64,000 nt of DNA from Candidatus Ideonella esbjergensis (GCA_016710065.1 JADJLP010000010.1:496001-560000), one strand, 5' to 3'; shown: positions 29,041 through 38,986, counted from the first letter of the stretch. Numbers and translations are program-made. The notes: generated by a model from the sequence alone, not told the origin.

Positions 29041-30873
29041 CTATTCGCCAGCCACCACGCCCTCACGGCGCGGGTCGGCACCGCCCAGCCAGCGCTGCTG
29101 TGCCGGGCTCCACTGCAAGGCCTGTGCGCCACTGGGCAACACGTCTTCGCGTATCAGGTGGCCACGCGCACGCAGCGCCTGCACCGTGGCGGGTGCGAAA
29201 CGGCCCTGCTCCAACAGCGTCACCGCCGCGCCCAGGTTGACCACATTGGGCAGGTTCATCGCCGCCTGTGGCGTGAGCCCGGTTTCGAGCGCGCCGCGCA
29301 AGACCTTGAGCGTGAACGGGATGATGGCCGCACCGCCCGGCGAGCCCAGGCTCATCACTGCCTGGCCGGTGTGGCGGTTGAAGACCACGGTCGGGCTCAT
29401 GCTGCTGCGGGGCCGCTTGCCGCCCTCCACGCGGTTCGCTACCGGCCGGCCCTGCGCATCGGTGGGCAGCAACGAGAAATCGGTCAGCTCGTTGTTGAGC
29501 AAAAAGCCGCCGGGCAGGCCAGTGCCGCCGTCACACAACATGCCCGAGCCAAAGCCGCCTTCGATGGTGGTGGTCATGGCCACCACGCGGCCTTGTGCGT
29601 CCACCACGCTGATGTGGCTGGTGCCGTGCTCTGGCTGCGGCGGCTGCGGCGCCAGGCCCGGCACCCGGGTGGCCATGGGGCGGCCTGCCGCCACCTCGCC
29701 CACGGCGGCACCAGGTCCGATCAGCGCCGCACGTTCGTGCAAATAGGCCGGGGCCAGCAGGCTTTGCCAATCACCGGCGGGGGCCGGCACAAAGGCCGGA
29801 TCGGCAATGTAGAGCGCGCGGTCGGCAAAGGCCAGGCGCGAGGCCTCGATCATGCGGTGCAGGTCCTCGGCGTCTTGCGGCCGGGCATCCGCAGCGTGGG
29901 CCGGCAAGGCGTCCAACTGGCCCAGTATCTGCATCATCGTCAGGTGGCCTGAAGACGGCGGCCCCATGCCGCACACCCGCCAGTCGCGTTGCCAGTCGGT
30001 GCAAATGGCTTGGCGCAGCGCGGGATGGTAGGCGGCAAGATCGGACTCTGTCATGCGCCCCGGCCGCTGGGCGTGGCCCTGCACGCGCTGCACGATGGCG
30101 CGGGCCACGGCGCCTTGGTAGAAAGCTGCGGCACCCTCCACCGCCACGCGGCGCAGCACGGCGGCCAGGGCCGGGTTGCGCAAACGGTGGCCCACCGGCC
30201 AGGGGCGCAGCGCCTCGCCTGCGGCACTGGGCTGGTAGTAGAAGGCGCGGCCGGCCGGGTCAGCCTGCAAGGCACGGGCCTGCTGCAACAGCGCATGCAG
30301 CCTAGGCCCGATCTCGAAGCCGTCCTCGGCCAGTTGGATGGCGGGTGCCATCAACCGGGACCATGGCAAGTGGCCAGCCTGCCGGTGCGCGGCCTCCAGC
30401 ATGCGCAAGGTGCCGGGCACACCCACCGCCAGGCCACTGGCCACGGCGTCGCCAAAGCGCAGCGGCTGGCCATCGGGCTGCAGAAAGAGTTGCGGCGTGG
30501 CGGCAGCCGGGGCTGTCTCGCGGCCATCCCAGGCCTGCACGGCCCGGCCGTCCCAATGCAGCAGAAAGGCGCCGCCGCCGATGCCGCTGGACTGTGGCTC
30601 CACCAGCGTCAGCACCATTTGCACGGCGATGGCCGCGTCGACCGCCGAGCCGCCTTCGCGCAGCATCTGCAAGCCAGCCTCGGCCGCCACTGGGTGGGCC
30701 GCCGCCACAGCCATGTGCTCGAACGCCCAACCCGGTTTGGCCTGCCAGCCCGAGCCGGCCTCGGGCGCCGGGTCGGCCTCGTGGCCAAGCGGCGGCGGGG
30801 TCAGCGCGGCGCAACCCAGCAGCCCAGACAGCAGGGCGAGCGTCGGGAATGCGGCGTGGCGGAGCAGGGTCAC
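29041..30873 (-). CDS. ggt: Gamma-glutamyltransferase, lipoprotein-like signal
   Basis: The 610-residue Ntn hydrolase begins with a hydrophobic signal ending LLSGLLGCAA, a likely lipobox, so it is probably exported and lipid-anchored. The self-cleavage/nucleophile Thr lies in PEHGTSHISVVDAQG, where the large and small subunits separate. Other GGT motifs are GGSAVDAAIAVQMVLTLVEPQSSGIGGGAF, LPGGFLLNNELTDFS and SMSPTVV. It transfers or hydrolyses gamma-glutamyl groups of glutathione and similar peptides in the periplasm. The ATG at 30873 is the first Met before the signal. It is 28 bases downstream of the pterin dehydratase gene on the same strand. Confidence 0.93.
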   Translation of the reverse strand: MTLLRHAAFPTLALLSGLLGCAALTPPPLGHEADPAPEAGSGWQAKPGWAFEHMAVAAAHPVAAEAGLQMLREGGSAVDAAIAVQMVLTLVEPQSSGIGGGAFLLHWDGRAVQAWDGRETAPAAATPQLFLQPDGQPLRFGDAVASGLAVGVPGTLRMLEAAHRQAGHLPWSRLMAPAIQLAEDGFEIGPRLHALLQQARALQADPAGRAFYYQPSAAGEALRPWPVGHRLRNPALAAVLRRVAVEGAAAFYQGAVARAIVQRVQGHAQRPGRMTESDLAAYHPALRQAICTDWQRDWRVCGMGPPSSGHLTMMQILGQLDALPAHAADARPQDAEDLHRMIEASRLAFADRALYIADPAFVPAPAGDWQSLLAPAYLHERAALIGPGAAVGEVAAGRPMATRVPGLAPQPPQPEHGTSHISVVDAQGRVVAMTTTIEGGFGSGMLCDGGTGLPGGFLLNNELTDFSLLPTDAQGRPVANRVEGGKRPRSSMSPTVVFNRHTGQAVMSLGSPGGAAIIPFTLKVLRGALETGLTPQAAMNLPNVVNLGAAVTLLEQGRFAPATVQALRARGHLIREDVLPSGAQALQWSPAQQRWLGGADPRREGVVAGE

Positions 30874-30901
30874 CGCACGATCTTAGTGGGCCGAGTCCCC
30901 A

Positions 30902-31291
30902 TCAGTCGTATTTCAAGTACTTGAAGCGCGGGTCGTCGGGCGTGCCTTCGAGCGCCGAGCCCTCCTCGGCACCGGGCTGCCACATCACCACTTCCTCAAT
31001 CTTGCGGGCCAGCGCGAAGTCCTTGTCGGTGATGCCCTTGGCGGCGTGGTTCATCAGCTTGACCGTGACGAAGGCGTACGAGACCGTGAGATCAGGGTGG
31101 TGCCAGGCCGCCTCGGCCAGGTGGCCCACGGTGTTGACCACCATCAGCGTGGCCTTCCAGCCACTGGTCTTGAATTTGCGGCGTATCCAGCCGTCTTCCA
31201 GGTGCCACTGCGGCAACTCTTCGGCGAGCCGGGCGGTGACCTCGTCGGCCGTGTACACCTCGTCGGGGGTCTGCTTGCGCCAGCGTGCCAT
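30902..31291 (-). CDS. 4a-hydroxytetrahydrobiopterin dehydratase family protein
   Basis: The 129-residue protein has the dehydratase core VGHLAEAAWHHPDLTVSYAFVTVKLMNHAAKGITDKDFALARKIEE, with the paired His of the active site. It is longer than the usual 90-110 residues because of a C-terminal tail (GTPDDPRFKYLKYD). The family recycles pterin cofactor for aromatic amino acid hydroxylases, and some members serve molybdopterin or transcription roles. No phenylalanine hydroxylase is nearby. The start at 31291 (MARWRKQTPDEV) has GAGGAG eight bases upstream, whereas a longer upstream frame lacks such a signal. Confidence 0.85.
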   Translation of the reverse strand: MARWRKQTPDEVYTADEVTARLAEELPQWHLEDGWIRRKFKTSGWKATLMVVNTVGHLAEAAWHHPDLTVSYAFVTVKLMNHAAKGITDKDFALARKIEEVVMWQPGAEEGSALEGTPDDPRFKYLKYD

Positions 31292-31374
31292 GAGGCTCTC
31301 CTCGTGTGTTAACCAGGCCCATGCTAGGGCCGCGACACCAACCGTGTTGCCAGCAGGTTTGTTGGCGCACCATG

Positions 31375-31400
31375 AAAAAGGGCCCGCTAGGGGCCCCTTG
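31375..31400 (-). terminator. Intrinsic terminator after scoB
   Basis: On the minus strand AAGGGGCCCC (31399-31390) pairs, with a bulged G, to GGGCCCTT (31385-31378), and a run of five T follows. It lies 22 bases past the scoB stop and separates scoAB from the pterin dehydratase gene. Confidence 0.8.
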
Positions 31401-31421
31401 GGTACAACAACCGAAATGGTC

Positions 31422-32060
31422 TCAGTGCACCGCCACACCCGTCTTGCTCTGCACTTCCTCGCGCGTCACGCCCGGCGCCAGTTCCACCAACTTGAAGCCT
31501 TGTGGGGCCACGTCCAGCACGCACAGGTCGGTGATGATGCGGTTGACCACGCCCAGGCCGGTCAGCGGCAAGTTGCACTGGCCCAGCAGCTTCACGTCAG
31601 TGGAACCATCCTTCTTGGTGGCCACATGCTCCATCAGCACGATGACGCGGCCCACGCCGGCCACCAGGTCCATCGCGCCGCCCATGCCCTTGACCATCTT
31701 GCCGGGGATCATCCAGTTGGCCAGGTCGCCCTTCTCGCTCACCTGCATCGCACCCAGGATGGCCAGGTTGATCTTGCCGGCGCGGATCATGCCGAAGCTG
31801 TCGGCGCTGCTGAAGATGCTGCTGCCCGGCAGCGTGGTGACGGTCTGCTTGCCGGCGTTGATCATGTCGGCGTCCACCTGGTCTTCGGTCGGGAACGGGC
31901 CGATGCCCAGCAGGCCGTTCTCGCTCTGCAGCCACACCTCCATGCCGGCCGGCACGTGGTTGGCCACCAGGGTGGGCAGGCCGATGCCCAGGTTCACATA
32001 GAAGCCGTCCTGCAGCTCTTGCGCTGCGCGGGCGGCCATTTCATCGCGGGTCCATGCCAT
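31422..32060 (-). CDS. scoB: 3-oxoacid CoA-transferase subunit B
   Basis: The 212-residue beta subunit carries the catalytic Glu in WLQSENGLLGIGPFP (Glu47) and the family segments NLGIGLPTLVANHVP and GAMDLVAGVGRVIVLMEH. With ScoA it moves CoA from succinyl-CoA to acetoacetate or related 3-oxoacids, activating ketone bodies and beta-keto acids for thiolysis. It is 11 bases downstream of scoA and ends at a terminator. AtoA-like acetate CoA-transferase is an alternative name for the same fold; the length and motifs favour ScoB/PcaJ types. Confidence 0.93.
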   Translation of the reverse strand: MAWTRDEMAARAAQELQDGFYVNLGIGLPTLVANHVPAGMEVWLQSENGLLGIGPFPTEDQVDADMINAGKQTVTTLPGSSIFSSADSFGMIRAGKINLAILGAMQVSEKGDLANWMIPGKMVKGMGGAMDLVAGVGRVIVLMEHVATKKDGSTDVKLLGQCNLPLTGLGVVNRIITDLCVLDVAPQGFKLVELAPGVTREEVQSKTGVAVH

Positions 32061-32071
32061 GTCGTTTCTCC

Positions 32072-32770
32072 TCAGGCCTTGCGGACGGTACGTTGTTCGA
32101 TGCGCTTTTCAGGCGTGGCATTGAGCACGATGCGGTGCACGAAGATGCCGGCCAGATGCACCTGGTCGGGGTCCATCTCGCCGGTCTCGACGATCTTTTC
32201 CACTTCCACCACAGTGATCTTGCCGGCCATGGCCACGTTGGGGTTGAAGTTGCGCGCCGTGCGGCGGAACTGCAGGTTGCCGCTCTTGTCGGCCGCGTAG
32301 GCCTTCACCAGCGACACCTCGGGCAGCAGGGCCCGCTCCATCACATAGGTCTGGCCGTCGAACTCGCGCAGTTCCTTGCCTTCGGCCACGATGGTGCCCA
32401 CGCCGGTCTTGGTGAAGAAGGCCGGGATGCCGGCGCCACCGGCGCGCAGCTTCTCGGCCAGCGTGCCCTGGGGCGTGAATTCGAGCTGAAGTTCACCGGC
32501 CAGGTACTGGCGCTCGAACTCCTTGTTTTCGCCCACGTAGCTGGAGATCATCTTCTTGATCTGCCGCGTGGCCAGCAGCTTGCCCAGGCCGAAGTCGTCC
32601 ACACCAGCGTTGTTCGAGATGACCGTCAGGTCTTTCTTGCCACTGGCCGCCAGCGCGTCGATCAGCGCCTCGGGGATGCCGCACAGACCAAAACCGCCCA
32701 CCGCCAGCAACTGGCCGTCGCGGACGATGCCTTCCAGCGCCGCCGCAGCGCTTGGGTAAACCTTGTTCAT
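32072..32770 (-). CDS. scoA: 3-oxoacid CoA-transferase subunit A
   Basis: The 232-residue alpha subunit has LAVGGFGLCGIPEALIDAL (glycine-rich CoA contact), NNAGVDDFGLGKLL, GELQLEFTPQGTLAEKLRAGGAGIPAFFT, and the tail NATPEKRIEQRTVRKA. It is translated just ahead of scoB and forms the heteromeric transferase with it. The promoter region is shared with a divergent PAS-LuxR regulator and holds three TACGTA-core sites (32808-32838), so it is probably controlled by that regulator. Confidence 0.94.
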   Translation of the reverse strand: MNKVYPSAAAALEGIVRDGQLLAVGGFGLCGIPEALIDALAASGKKDLTVISNNAGVDDFGLGKLLATRQIKKMISSYVGENKEFERQYLAGELQLEFTPQGTLAEKLRAGGAGIPAFFTKTGVGTIVAEGKELREFDGQTYVMERALLPEVSLVKAYAADKSGNLQFRRTARNFNPNVAMAGKITVVEVEKIVETGEMDPDQVHLAGIFVHRIVLNATPEKRIEQRTVRKA

Positions 32771-32807
32771 GGGTGCCTCCGGGCTTGTTCGATGGGGGAG
32801 GAGGGTA

Positions 32808-32838
32808 CTACGTAACCCATTACGTAGTCGTTACGTAG
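32808..32838. promoter_or_regulatory. Three-site operator between scoA and the PAS-LuxR gene
   Basis: CTACGTAA (32808-32815) and TTACGTAG (32820-32827) form a perfect 8-bp inverted repeat with a CCCA spacer. A third TTACGTAG (32831-32838) follows after three bases as a direct repeat. The cluster occupies the 80-base gap between divergent genes. NarL/LuxR-type HTH proteins commonly bind such short inverted or direct heptamer-octamer repeats, so the neighbouring regulator is the natural ligand. No database match was made. Confidence 0.75.
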
Positions 32839-32850
32839 AATTGACTAAGC

Positions 32851-33414
32851 ATGAACGCGAGCCACCTCATGAGCGACAGCGACTACCGCACCGCCTTCGA
32901 CCTGGCGCCCATCGGCATGGTGCTGTCGCGGCATCGCCTGGTGGTGGACTGCAACCAGCGGGTGCTGGCCATGTTCGGCGCCCAGCGCGACCAGCTCATC
33001 GGCCAGTCCTTCGAAGTGATGTACCCCACCGCCGCCGAGTACGAGCGCACCGGTGCGCGCATCATCGCCAGCCTGGGCAGGGACGGCCACTACGCCGACG
33101 ACCGGGTGATGAAGCGCTTTGGCGGCGAGCTGTTCTGGTGCCATGTCTCGGGTCGCGCGCTCGATCCGGCCGACCCGCACGCCGCCGGCATCTGGAGCTT
33201 TGAAGATCTCTCGGCCCGGCGCGTTCTGAAGGTGGATTTCACGCCGCGCGAGCGCGAGATCGCCGCGCTGCTGGTGGAAGGCGACACCAGCAAGCTGATC
33301 GGCAAGAAGCTGGGCATCAGCCCGCGCACCGTGGACGTGTACCGCGCGCGGCTGATGCGCAAGCTGGGCGCCTCGTCCACCCCCGATCTCGTGCACCGGC
33401 TGCTGACAGGCTAG
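32851..33414 (+). CDS. PAS-LuxR transcriptional regulator divergent from scoAB
   Basis: The 187-residue protein has an N-terminal PAS domain (about 12-110, DYRTAFDLAPIGMVLSRHRLVVDCNQRVLAMFG) and a C-terminal LuxR/NarL helix-turn-helix (FTPREREIAALLVEGDTSKLIGKKLGISPRTVDVYRARLMRKLG). There is no receiver domain, so it should sense a ligand or redox state directly through PAS. It is divergent from scoA across a repeat-rich operator and probably controls scoAB and itself. An alternative start at ATG 32869 would remove six residues; neither has a strong Shine-Dalgarno sequence. Confidence 0.87.
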   Translation: MNASHLMSDSDYRTAFDLAPIGMVLSRHRLVVDCNQRVLAMFGAQRDQLIGQSFEVMYPTAAEYERTGARIIASLGRDGHYADDRVMKRFGGELFWCHVSGRALDPADPHAAGIWSFEDLSARRVLKVDFTPREREIAALLVEGDTSKLIGKKLGISPRTVDVYRARLMRKLGASSTPDLVHRLLTG

Positions 33415-33537
33415 CGCCGCAAAGATTCAACGAGGCCGGTCGCGATCAACCAGCACGCCCTCAATCGCACCGGCACTGCCCAATGCCTTGAAACACTGGC
33501 ACGATAGCCGGCAGCAACAACCCAATGGAGACCCCGC

Positions 33538-34530
33538 ATGAGCCACAGCAGCCGCACCGTCCAGATCAACGCCTTTGGTGGCCCCGAGGTCATGCGCTTG
33601 GTGGATCTGCCCGTGGGCGAACCCGAACGGGGCGAGATCCGAATTCGCCACCATGCCGTCGGCCTGAACTACATCGACGTCTACCAGCGAACCGGCCTGT
33701 ACCCCAACACCCTGCCGCTGAGCCTGGGCATGGAGGGCGCAGGCGTCGTTGAAGCCGTGGGCCCAGGCGTGCACCACCTGGCGGTGGGCGACCGTGCGGC
33801 CTACGCCAGCCAGCCCCCGGGTGCCTATTGCGAGCGCCGCGTGATGCCGGCCAAGTGCGTGGTGCGCCTGCCAGGCGCCATCAGTTTCGAGGAAGGCGCC
33901 GCCATGATGCTCAAGGGCCTCACGGTGCAATACCTGCTGCGCCAGACCCAGCCGCAGGGCGGTCTGCATTCGGGCGATTTCGTGCTGTTCCACGCTGCCG
34001 CTGGCGGCGTGGGCCTGATCGCCTGCCAATGGGCCCAGGCCATGGGCCTGCAACTCATAGGCACGGCCGGCAGCGACGAGAAATGCGCCCTGGCCCAAGC
34101 CCACGGCGCGGCCCATGTCATCAACTACCGCAGCGAAGACTTTGTGGCCCGCGTGAGGGAGATCACCGGCGGCGCTGGCGTGAAGGCGGTTTACGACTCG
34201 GTGGGCGCCGACACTTTCATGAAGTCGCTCGATTGCCTGGCACCCTTCGGCCTGATCGCCAGCTATGGCAACGCCTCGGGCAAGGTGCCACCCATTGATG
34301 TCGGCCTGCTGGCTGCCAAGGGCAGCATCTACGTGACCCGCCCCACGCTGTTCACCCACATTGCCACGCGCGAGCGCACCGAAACCATGTCCGAAGACCT
34401 GTTCGGCATGGTCAGCTCGGGCCAGGTCAGGATTCCCATTGCCCAGCGCTTTGCCCTGGCCGAGGTGGCCGAGGCCCACCGCAGCCTGGAAGCGCGCAAC
34501 ACCACGGGTTGCACCATCCTGCTGCCCTGA
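33538..34530 (+). CDS. qor: NADPH:quinone oxidoreductase (zinc-free MDR)
   Basis: The 330-residue protein has the quinone reductase pattern: INAFGGPEVMRLVDLPVGEP, HHAVGLNYIDVYQRTGLYP, and the NADPH loop HAAAGGVGLIACQWAQAMG. It also has the terminal RSLEARNTTGCTILLP segment. It reduces quinones or electrophilic enones in the cytoplasm. It lies 123 bases after the PAS-LuxR gene, same strand, and converges on the sigma-54 regulator gene 36 bases away. Regulation by either neighbour is possible but not shown. Confidence 0.92.
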   Translation: MSHSSRTVQINAFGGPEVMRLVDLPVGEPERGEIRIRHHAVGLNYIDVYQRTGLYPNTLPLSLGMEGAGVVEAVGPGVHHLAVGDRAAYASQPPGAYCERRVMPAKCVVRLPGAISFEEGAAMMLKGLTVQYLLRQTQPQGGLHSGDFVLFHAAAGGVGLIACQWAQAMGLQLIGTAGSDEKCALAQAHGAAHVINYRSEDFVARVREITGGAGVKAVYDSVGADTFMKSLDCLAPFGLIASYGNASGKVPPIDVGLLAAKGSIYVTRPTLFTHIATRERTETMSEDLFGMVSSGQVRIPIAQRFALAEVAEAHRSLEARNTTGCTILLP

Positions 34531-34566
34531 GTGGTTGACCAGCAGGCTGCCGCGCAGCACTCCAAT

Positions 34567-36519
34567 TCAAACACTGCGCTCGCGCAAGCGCCGGTACATC
34601 GTGTTGCGGCTGATGCCCAGCACCCGTGCAGCCTCTGAGAGATTGCCGCCGCTTTGCGCCAGAACCTGGTCCAGGCGCTGTGCGGCCAGGTCCTTGAGCG
34701 TGCCGGTGGACGCGGCCGAGTCCGGTGCAGGGTTGGCTGCTGCGATGGCCCGCAGGTCTTCGGCCAAATCATCGGGTAGATGCTGCCAATCGATGCATGG
34801 CTCGGTATCGTCCATCAACGCGCAGGCCGTGCGCAGGGCGTTCGAGAGCTGGCGCAGGTTTCCTGGCCAGGCGTAGCGGGCCACCAGCCTGGCCATGTCG
34901 GGCGCCAGGGCACGCGGCAGATCGGGGCTGATCTCGGCCAGCAGGCGTGCCACCAGAGCGTCCAAGTCTTGCCGCTCGCGCAGCGGCGGCAGCGGCAGGC
35001 TCAGGCCATTGATGCGGTAGTACAGGTCTTCGCGGAAGCGGCCGGCTTTCAGCTCATCGCGCAGCGGCCGGTGCGTGGCGCACACCAGTTGCACGTCCAC
35101 CGGCACCGGCTTGCCGCCGCCCAGAGGCAGCACCTGGCGCTCTTGCAGCACGCGCAGCAGGCGGCCCTGCATGGCCAGCGGCATGTCGCCGATTTCGTCG
35201 AGGAACAGCACGCCGCCATCGGCCTCGCGGATGCGGCCGGGCGCGCCGTCGCGGTGGGCGCCGGTGAAGGCGCCGGGCCGGTAGCCGAACAGCTCGGATT
35301 CGATCAAGGTCTCGGGCAGCGCCGCGCAGTTCACTGCCACGAAGGGCTTGTGGCAACGCGGGCCGCTGGCATGGGCGGCGCGAGCAAACACCTCCTTGCC
35401 CACACCCGATTCGCCCAACAGCAGCAAGGCGATGGGCTTGTCCAGAACGCGACGGGCGCGATCGAGTGCGGCGCGCAGCGCAGGGTCGCCGGTGTCCAGC
35501 GCAGCCAGTGCGTCGCGCGCGGGCGCTATGCCGCCACGGGACGAGCCGACCGTGCCCGTGCGGCCTGCGGGCACGGTCATGCTTTGCAAGCCCGACTGTG
35601 CCCGCAGCCACAGCACACGGCCGTCGCGGGTGCGCACCGGAACCGCGCGCTGGCTGGTCTGCTGCGCCAGATCGTGCAGGCCGTCGGCGCTCAGCTCGAA
35701 CAACTGGTCGAGCTGGCGCGCGCCGATGTCGCCCCAGACTAAGCCCAGCGTGGTGAGCGCGGCGTCATTGGCACCGATCACCCAGCCGTCTTCCGACAGC
35801 GCCAGCAGGCTTTCGGTGAGCGTGGAGATGCCCTCGGGCCGCGCATGCAGCCGCAGGCGCAGGCCGGCGGCGTGGCGGGTGTCAAACAATCGGTGCTCGA
35901 TCATGCGCACCGCCGAGCGCACCAGGCCCAGGGTGTGGCGGTGGTAGCCGCGGTGGTCGCCCGACAGGTCCAGTGCGCCCAGCAATCGGCCTGAAGGGTC
36001 GTGGATGGGCGCGGCGGCACAGGTGAGAAAGGCGTTGCGCTCCAAAAAATGCTCGCCGGCATGCACCACCAGGGCCTCTTGCTCGGCCAGCGCGGTGCCA
36101 ATCGCATTGGTGCCGCGCCAGCGCTCGTGCCAGGTGGCACCGGGGCGCAGCGCTACGCGCTCGGCCCGGCCCACAAAGCCGGCGTCGCCCAGCGCGTGCA
36201 GCAGCATGCCCTGGGCGTCGGCCAGGATGACCATGCTGTCGGTGTCGCGGGTCTGCTCGTAGAGAAACTCCATCACCGGAGTGGCATGGGCCACCAGGTC
36301 GCGCTGCAGATCGAGCGCACGGGCCAGTTGTGGTGCCGAGGCATGCGGCGCGCCCTGCGGCCTGCCGCCCGGTGTGAGCCCGGCCAGCGCGCTGCGCTGC
36401 CACGAGCGGGCCAATGTGGCGCCCAGCAGCTCGGCTGAAATCTCGCCGCCGGTGTTCAGCTGGCGGCGCGCCTCGCGCACCTGGTGCGGGGCCAGCGTGG
36501 GGGTCAGGGCATGGTGCAT
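34567..36519 (-). CDS. Sigma-54-dependent activator, AcoR-like
   Basis: The 650-residue activator has an N-terminal GAF-type sensor (about 80-210, with WRGTNAIGTALAE and APIHDPSGRLLGALDLSG) and a PAS-like segment. The AAA+ domain has Walker A GESGVGKE, the sigma-54 contact loop GAFTGA and Walker B GGVLFLDEIGD. A Fis-type helix-turn-helix at the C-terminus (GNLSEAARVLGISRNTMYRRL) completes it. The layout matches AcoR, which activates acetoin or alcohol catabolism. It is divergent from an aldehyde dehydrogenase gene with a -24/-12 promoter, so that gene is its likely target. The inducer is unknown. Confidence 0.92.
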   Translation of the reverse strand: MHHALTPTLAPHQVREARRQLNTGGEISAELLGATLARSWQRSALAGLTPGGRPQGAPHASAPQLARALDLQRDLVAHATPVMEFLYEQTRDTDSMVILADAQGMLLHALGDAGFVGRAERVALRPGATWHERWRGTNAIGTALAEQEALVVHAGEHFLERNAFLTCAAAPIHDPSGRLLGALDLSGDHRGYHRHTLGLVRSAVRMIEHRLFDTRHAAGLRLRLHARPEGISTLTESLLALSEDGWVIGANDAALTTLGLVWGDIGARQLDQLFELSADGLHDLAQQTSQRAVPVRTRDGRVLWLRAQSGLQSMTVPAGRTGTVGSSRGGIAPARDALAALDTGDPALRAALDRARRVLDKPIALLLLGESGVGKEVFARAAHASGPRCHKPFVAVNCAALPETLIESELFGYRPGAFTGAHRDGAPGRIREADGGVLFLDEIGDMPLAMQGRLLRVLQERQVLPLGGGKPVPVDVQLVCATHRPLRDELKAGRFREDLYYRINGLSLPLPPLRERQDLDALVARLLAEISPDLPRALAPDMARLVARYAWPGNLRQLSNALRTACALMDDTEPCIDWQHLPDDLAEDLRAIAAANPAPDSAASTGTLKDLAAQRLDQVLAQSGGNLSEAARVLGISRNTMYRRLRERSV

Positions 36520-36838
36520 GGCGGTGAATGTCTCGCTGTGGTTCGTTATGCAAACACTTGCATGAGGGTGAGTACCGGGGCCTTGCCCAGCGTGGAACGG
36601 GGCACGCGCCGGTTCAGCAGGTTTTCAGGGGGTATTTGCGCAGGCTTGGTACAGGTGCTGTGCGCACTCAAGCGCTTGGCACACATCAGCGCAGGAATAG
36701 TGCCCGCTTCGGTGCAAAACCACCGCCCCAGCGCTGAATTTGCGCTGGCACAAGCCGTGCAATGGGCCGCATCGCGCTGCCCACCCGTTCCGTTGAACAA
36801 GTGAACAGCCTCACTCTCACCCCAAGCAGGAGACATCC
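36520..36838. promoter_or_regulatory. Divergent control region with two palindromes
   Basis: This 319-base stretch has no gene. It contains ATGCAA-ACAC-TTGCAT (36548-36563, perfect 6-bp arms), the palindrome CAAGCGCTTG (36669-36678), and a sigma-54 promoter at 36746-36761. The first repeat lies about 185 bases and the second about 70 bases upstream of the promoter. Upstream activator sites for sigma-54 enhancer proteins usually sit 80-200 bases away, so the first is the better candidate. The first repeat is also only 29 bases before the regulator start, so it could mediate autoregulation. Confidence 0.5.
36746..36761 (+). promoter_or_regulatory. Sigma-54 (-24/-12) promoter of the aldehyde dehydrogenase gene
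   Basis: TGGCACAAGCCGTGCA has the invariant GG and GC elements exactly ten bases apart and matches TGGCAC-N5-TTGCA at ten of eleven consensus positions. It lies 78 bases before the start codon and downstream of a divergent sigma-54 activator gene, which strongly supports the call. Confidence 0.82.
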
Positions 36839-38362
<1,524 letters not shown>

Positions 38363-38395
38363 TTGCAGCGGGCCCCCTCGACGGGAACTCAGCAC

Positions 38396-38421
38396 AGGGC
38401 GGCCTTCGGGCCGCCCTTTTT
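38396..38421 (+). terminator. Intrinsic terminator between aldehyde dehydrogenase and DUF779 genes
   Basis: AGGGCGGCC pairs perfectly with GGCCGCCCT (9 bp) across a TTCG loop and is followed by TTTTT. It ends 23 bases before the TTG start of the DUF779 gene. No separate promoter is visible after it, so DUF779 expression may depend on partial read-through. Confidence 0.88.
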
Positions 38422-38444
38422 CATTCAAATCAGGAGACAACGTC

Positions 38445-38852
38445 TTGACCCACGATTCGCCCGTGTCCCCGCCCCGGGTGGTGGCCACCACCGCCGCGCT
38501 GATCCTGATCGACCGCCTGCAGCAACGCCACGGCCCGCTGATGTTCGTGCTCTCGCACGGTTGCTGCGACGGCAGCACGCCCATGTGCCTGGCCCAGGGC
38601 GAGATGCAGCTGGGCGCGGACGATCTGAAGTTTGGCGAGGTGGGTGGCGTGCCCTTCCACATCAGCCGCTCGCAGCTGGAGTACCTGCAGGGCAGCCAGC
38701 TGACGCTGGACGTGAAGCCCGGCAGCCAGGGCAGTTTCTCGCTGGAGGACGCCGAAGACCTGCACTTCGTGACCCGCTCGCGCCTGTGGACGGATGCCGA
38801 ATCGCAAACCTTGAGCCCGTTGGCGCTTGCTGGGGCGAGAGCTGGCCCTTAA
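38445..38852 (+). CDS. DUF779 domain protein, TTG start
   Basis: The 135-residue protein contains the DUF779 core ALILIDRLQQRHGPLMFVLSHGCCDGSTPMCL, with a conserved CC pair, and GGVPFHISRSQLEYLQGSQLTLDV. The family commonly sits next to aldehyde dehydrogenases and is thought to assist alcohol or aldehyde oxidation; its biochemical role is not established as far as I know. The best start is TTG at 38445, with CAGGAGA seven bases before it. No ATG gives the full domain. A rare start plus the terminator in front suggest deliberately low expression. Confidence 0.82.
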   Translation: MTHDSPVSPPRVVATTAALILIDRLQQRHGPLMFVLSHGCCDGSTPMCLAQGEMQLGADDLKFGEVGGVPFHISRSQLEYLQGSQLTLDVKPGSQGSFSLEDAEDLHFVTRSRLWTDAESQTLSPLALAGARAGP

Positions 38853-38986
38853 GCGCCGCCCTTTTCGACCGACGGTGAAGGAGCACATTCGATTGCAATG
38901 GCGCATGGCGTGTCTCCGGCTGAGGGGCTGGCGATGCCCATGGTGTCCCAACAAGAACCTGGACCGGCGCCAGCCGCCCAACCACC

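Noticed and set aside
38848..38875. Flagellar-type (sigma-28) promoter before the chemoreceptor: TTAAG about 15 bases from CCGACGG
   Set aside because: The second element differs from GCCGATAA at several positions and the first is weak. It is not good enough to call.
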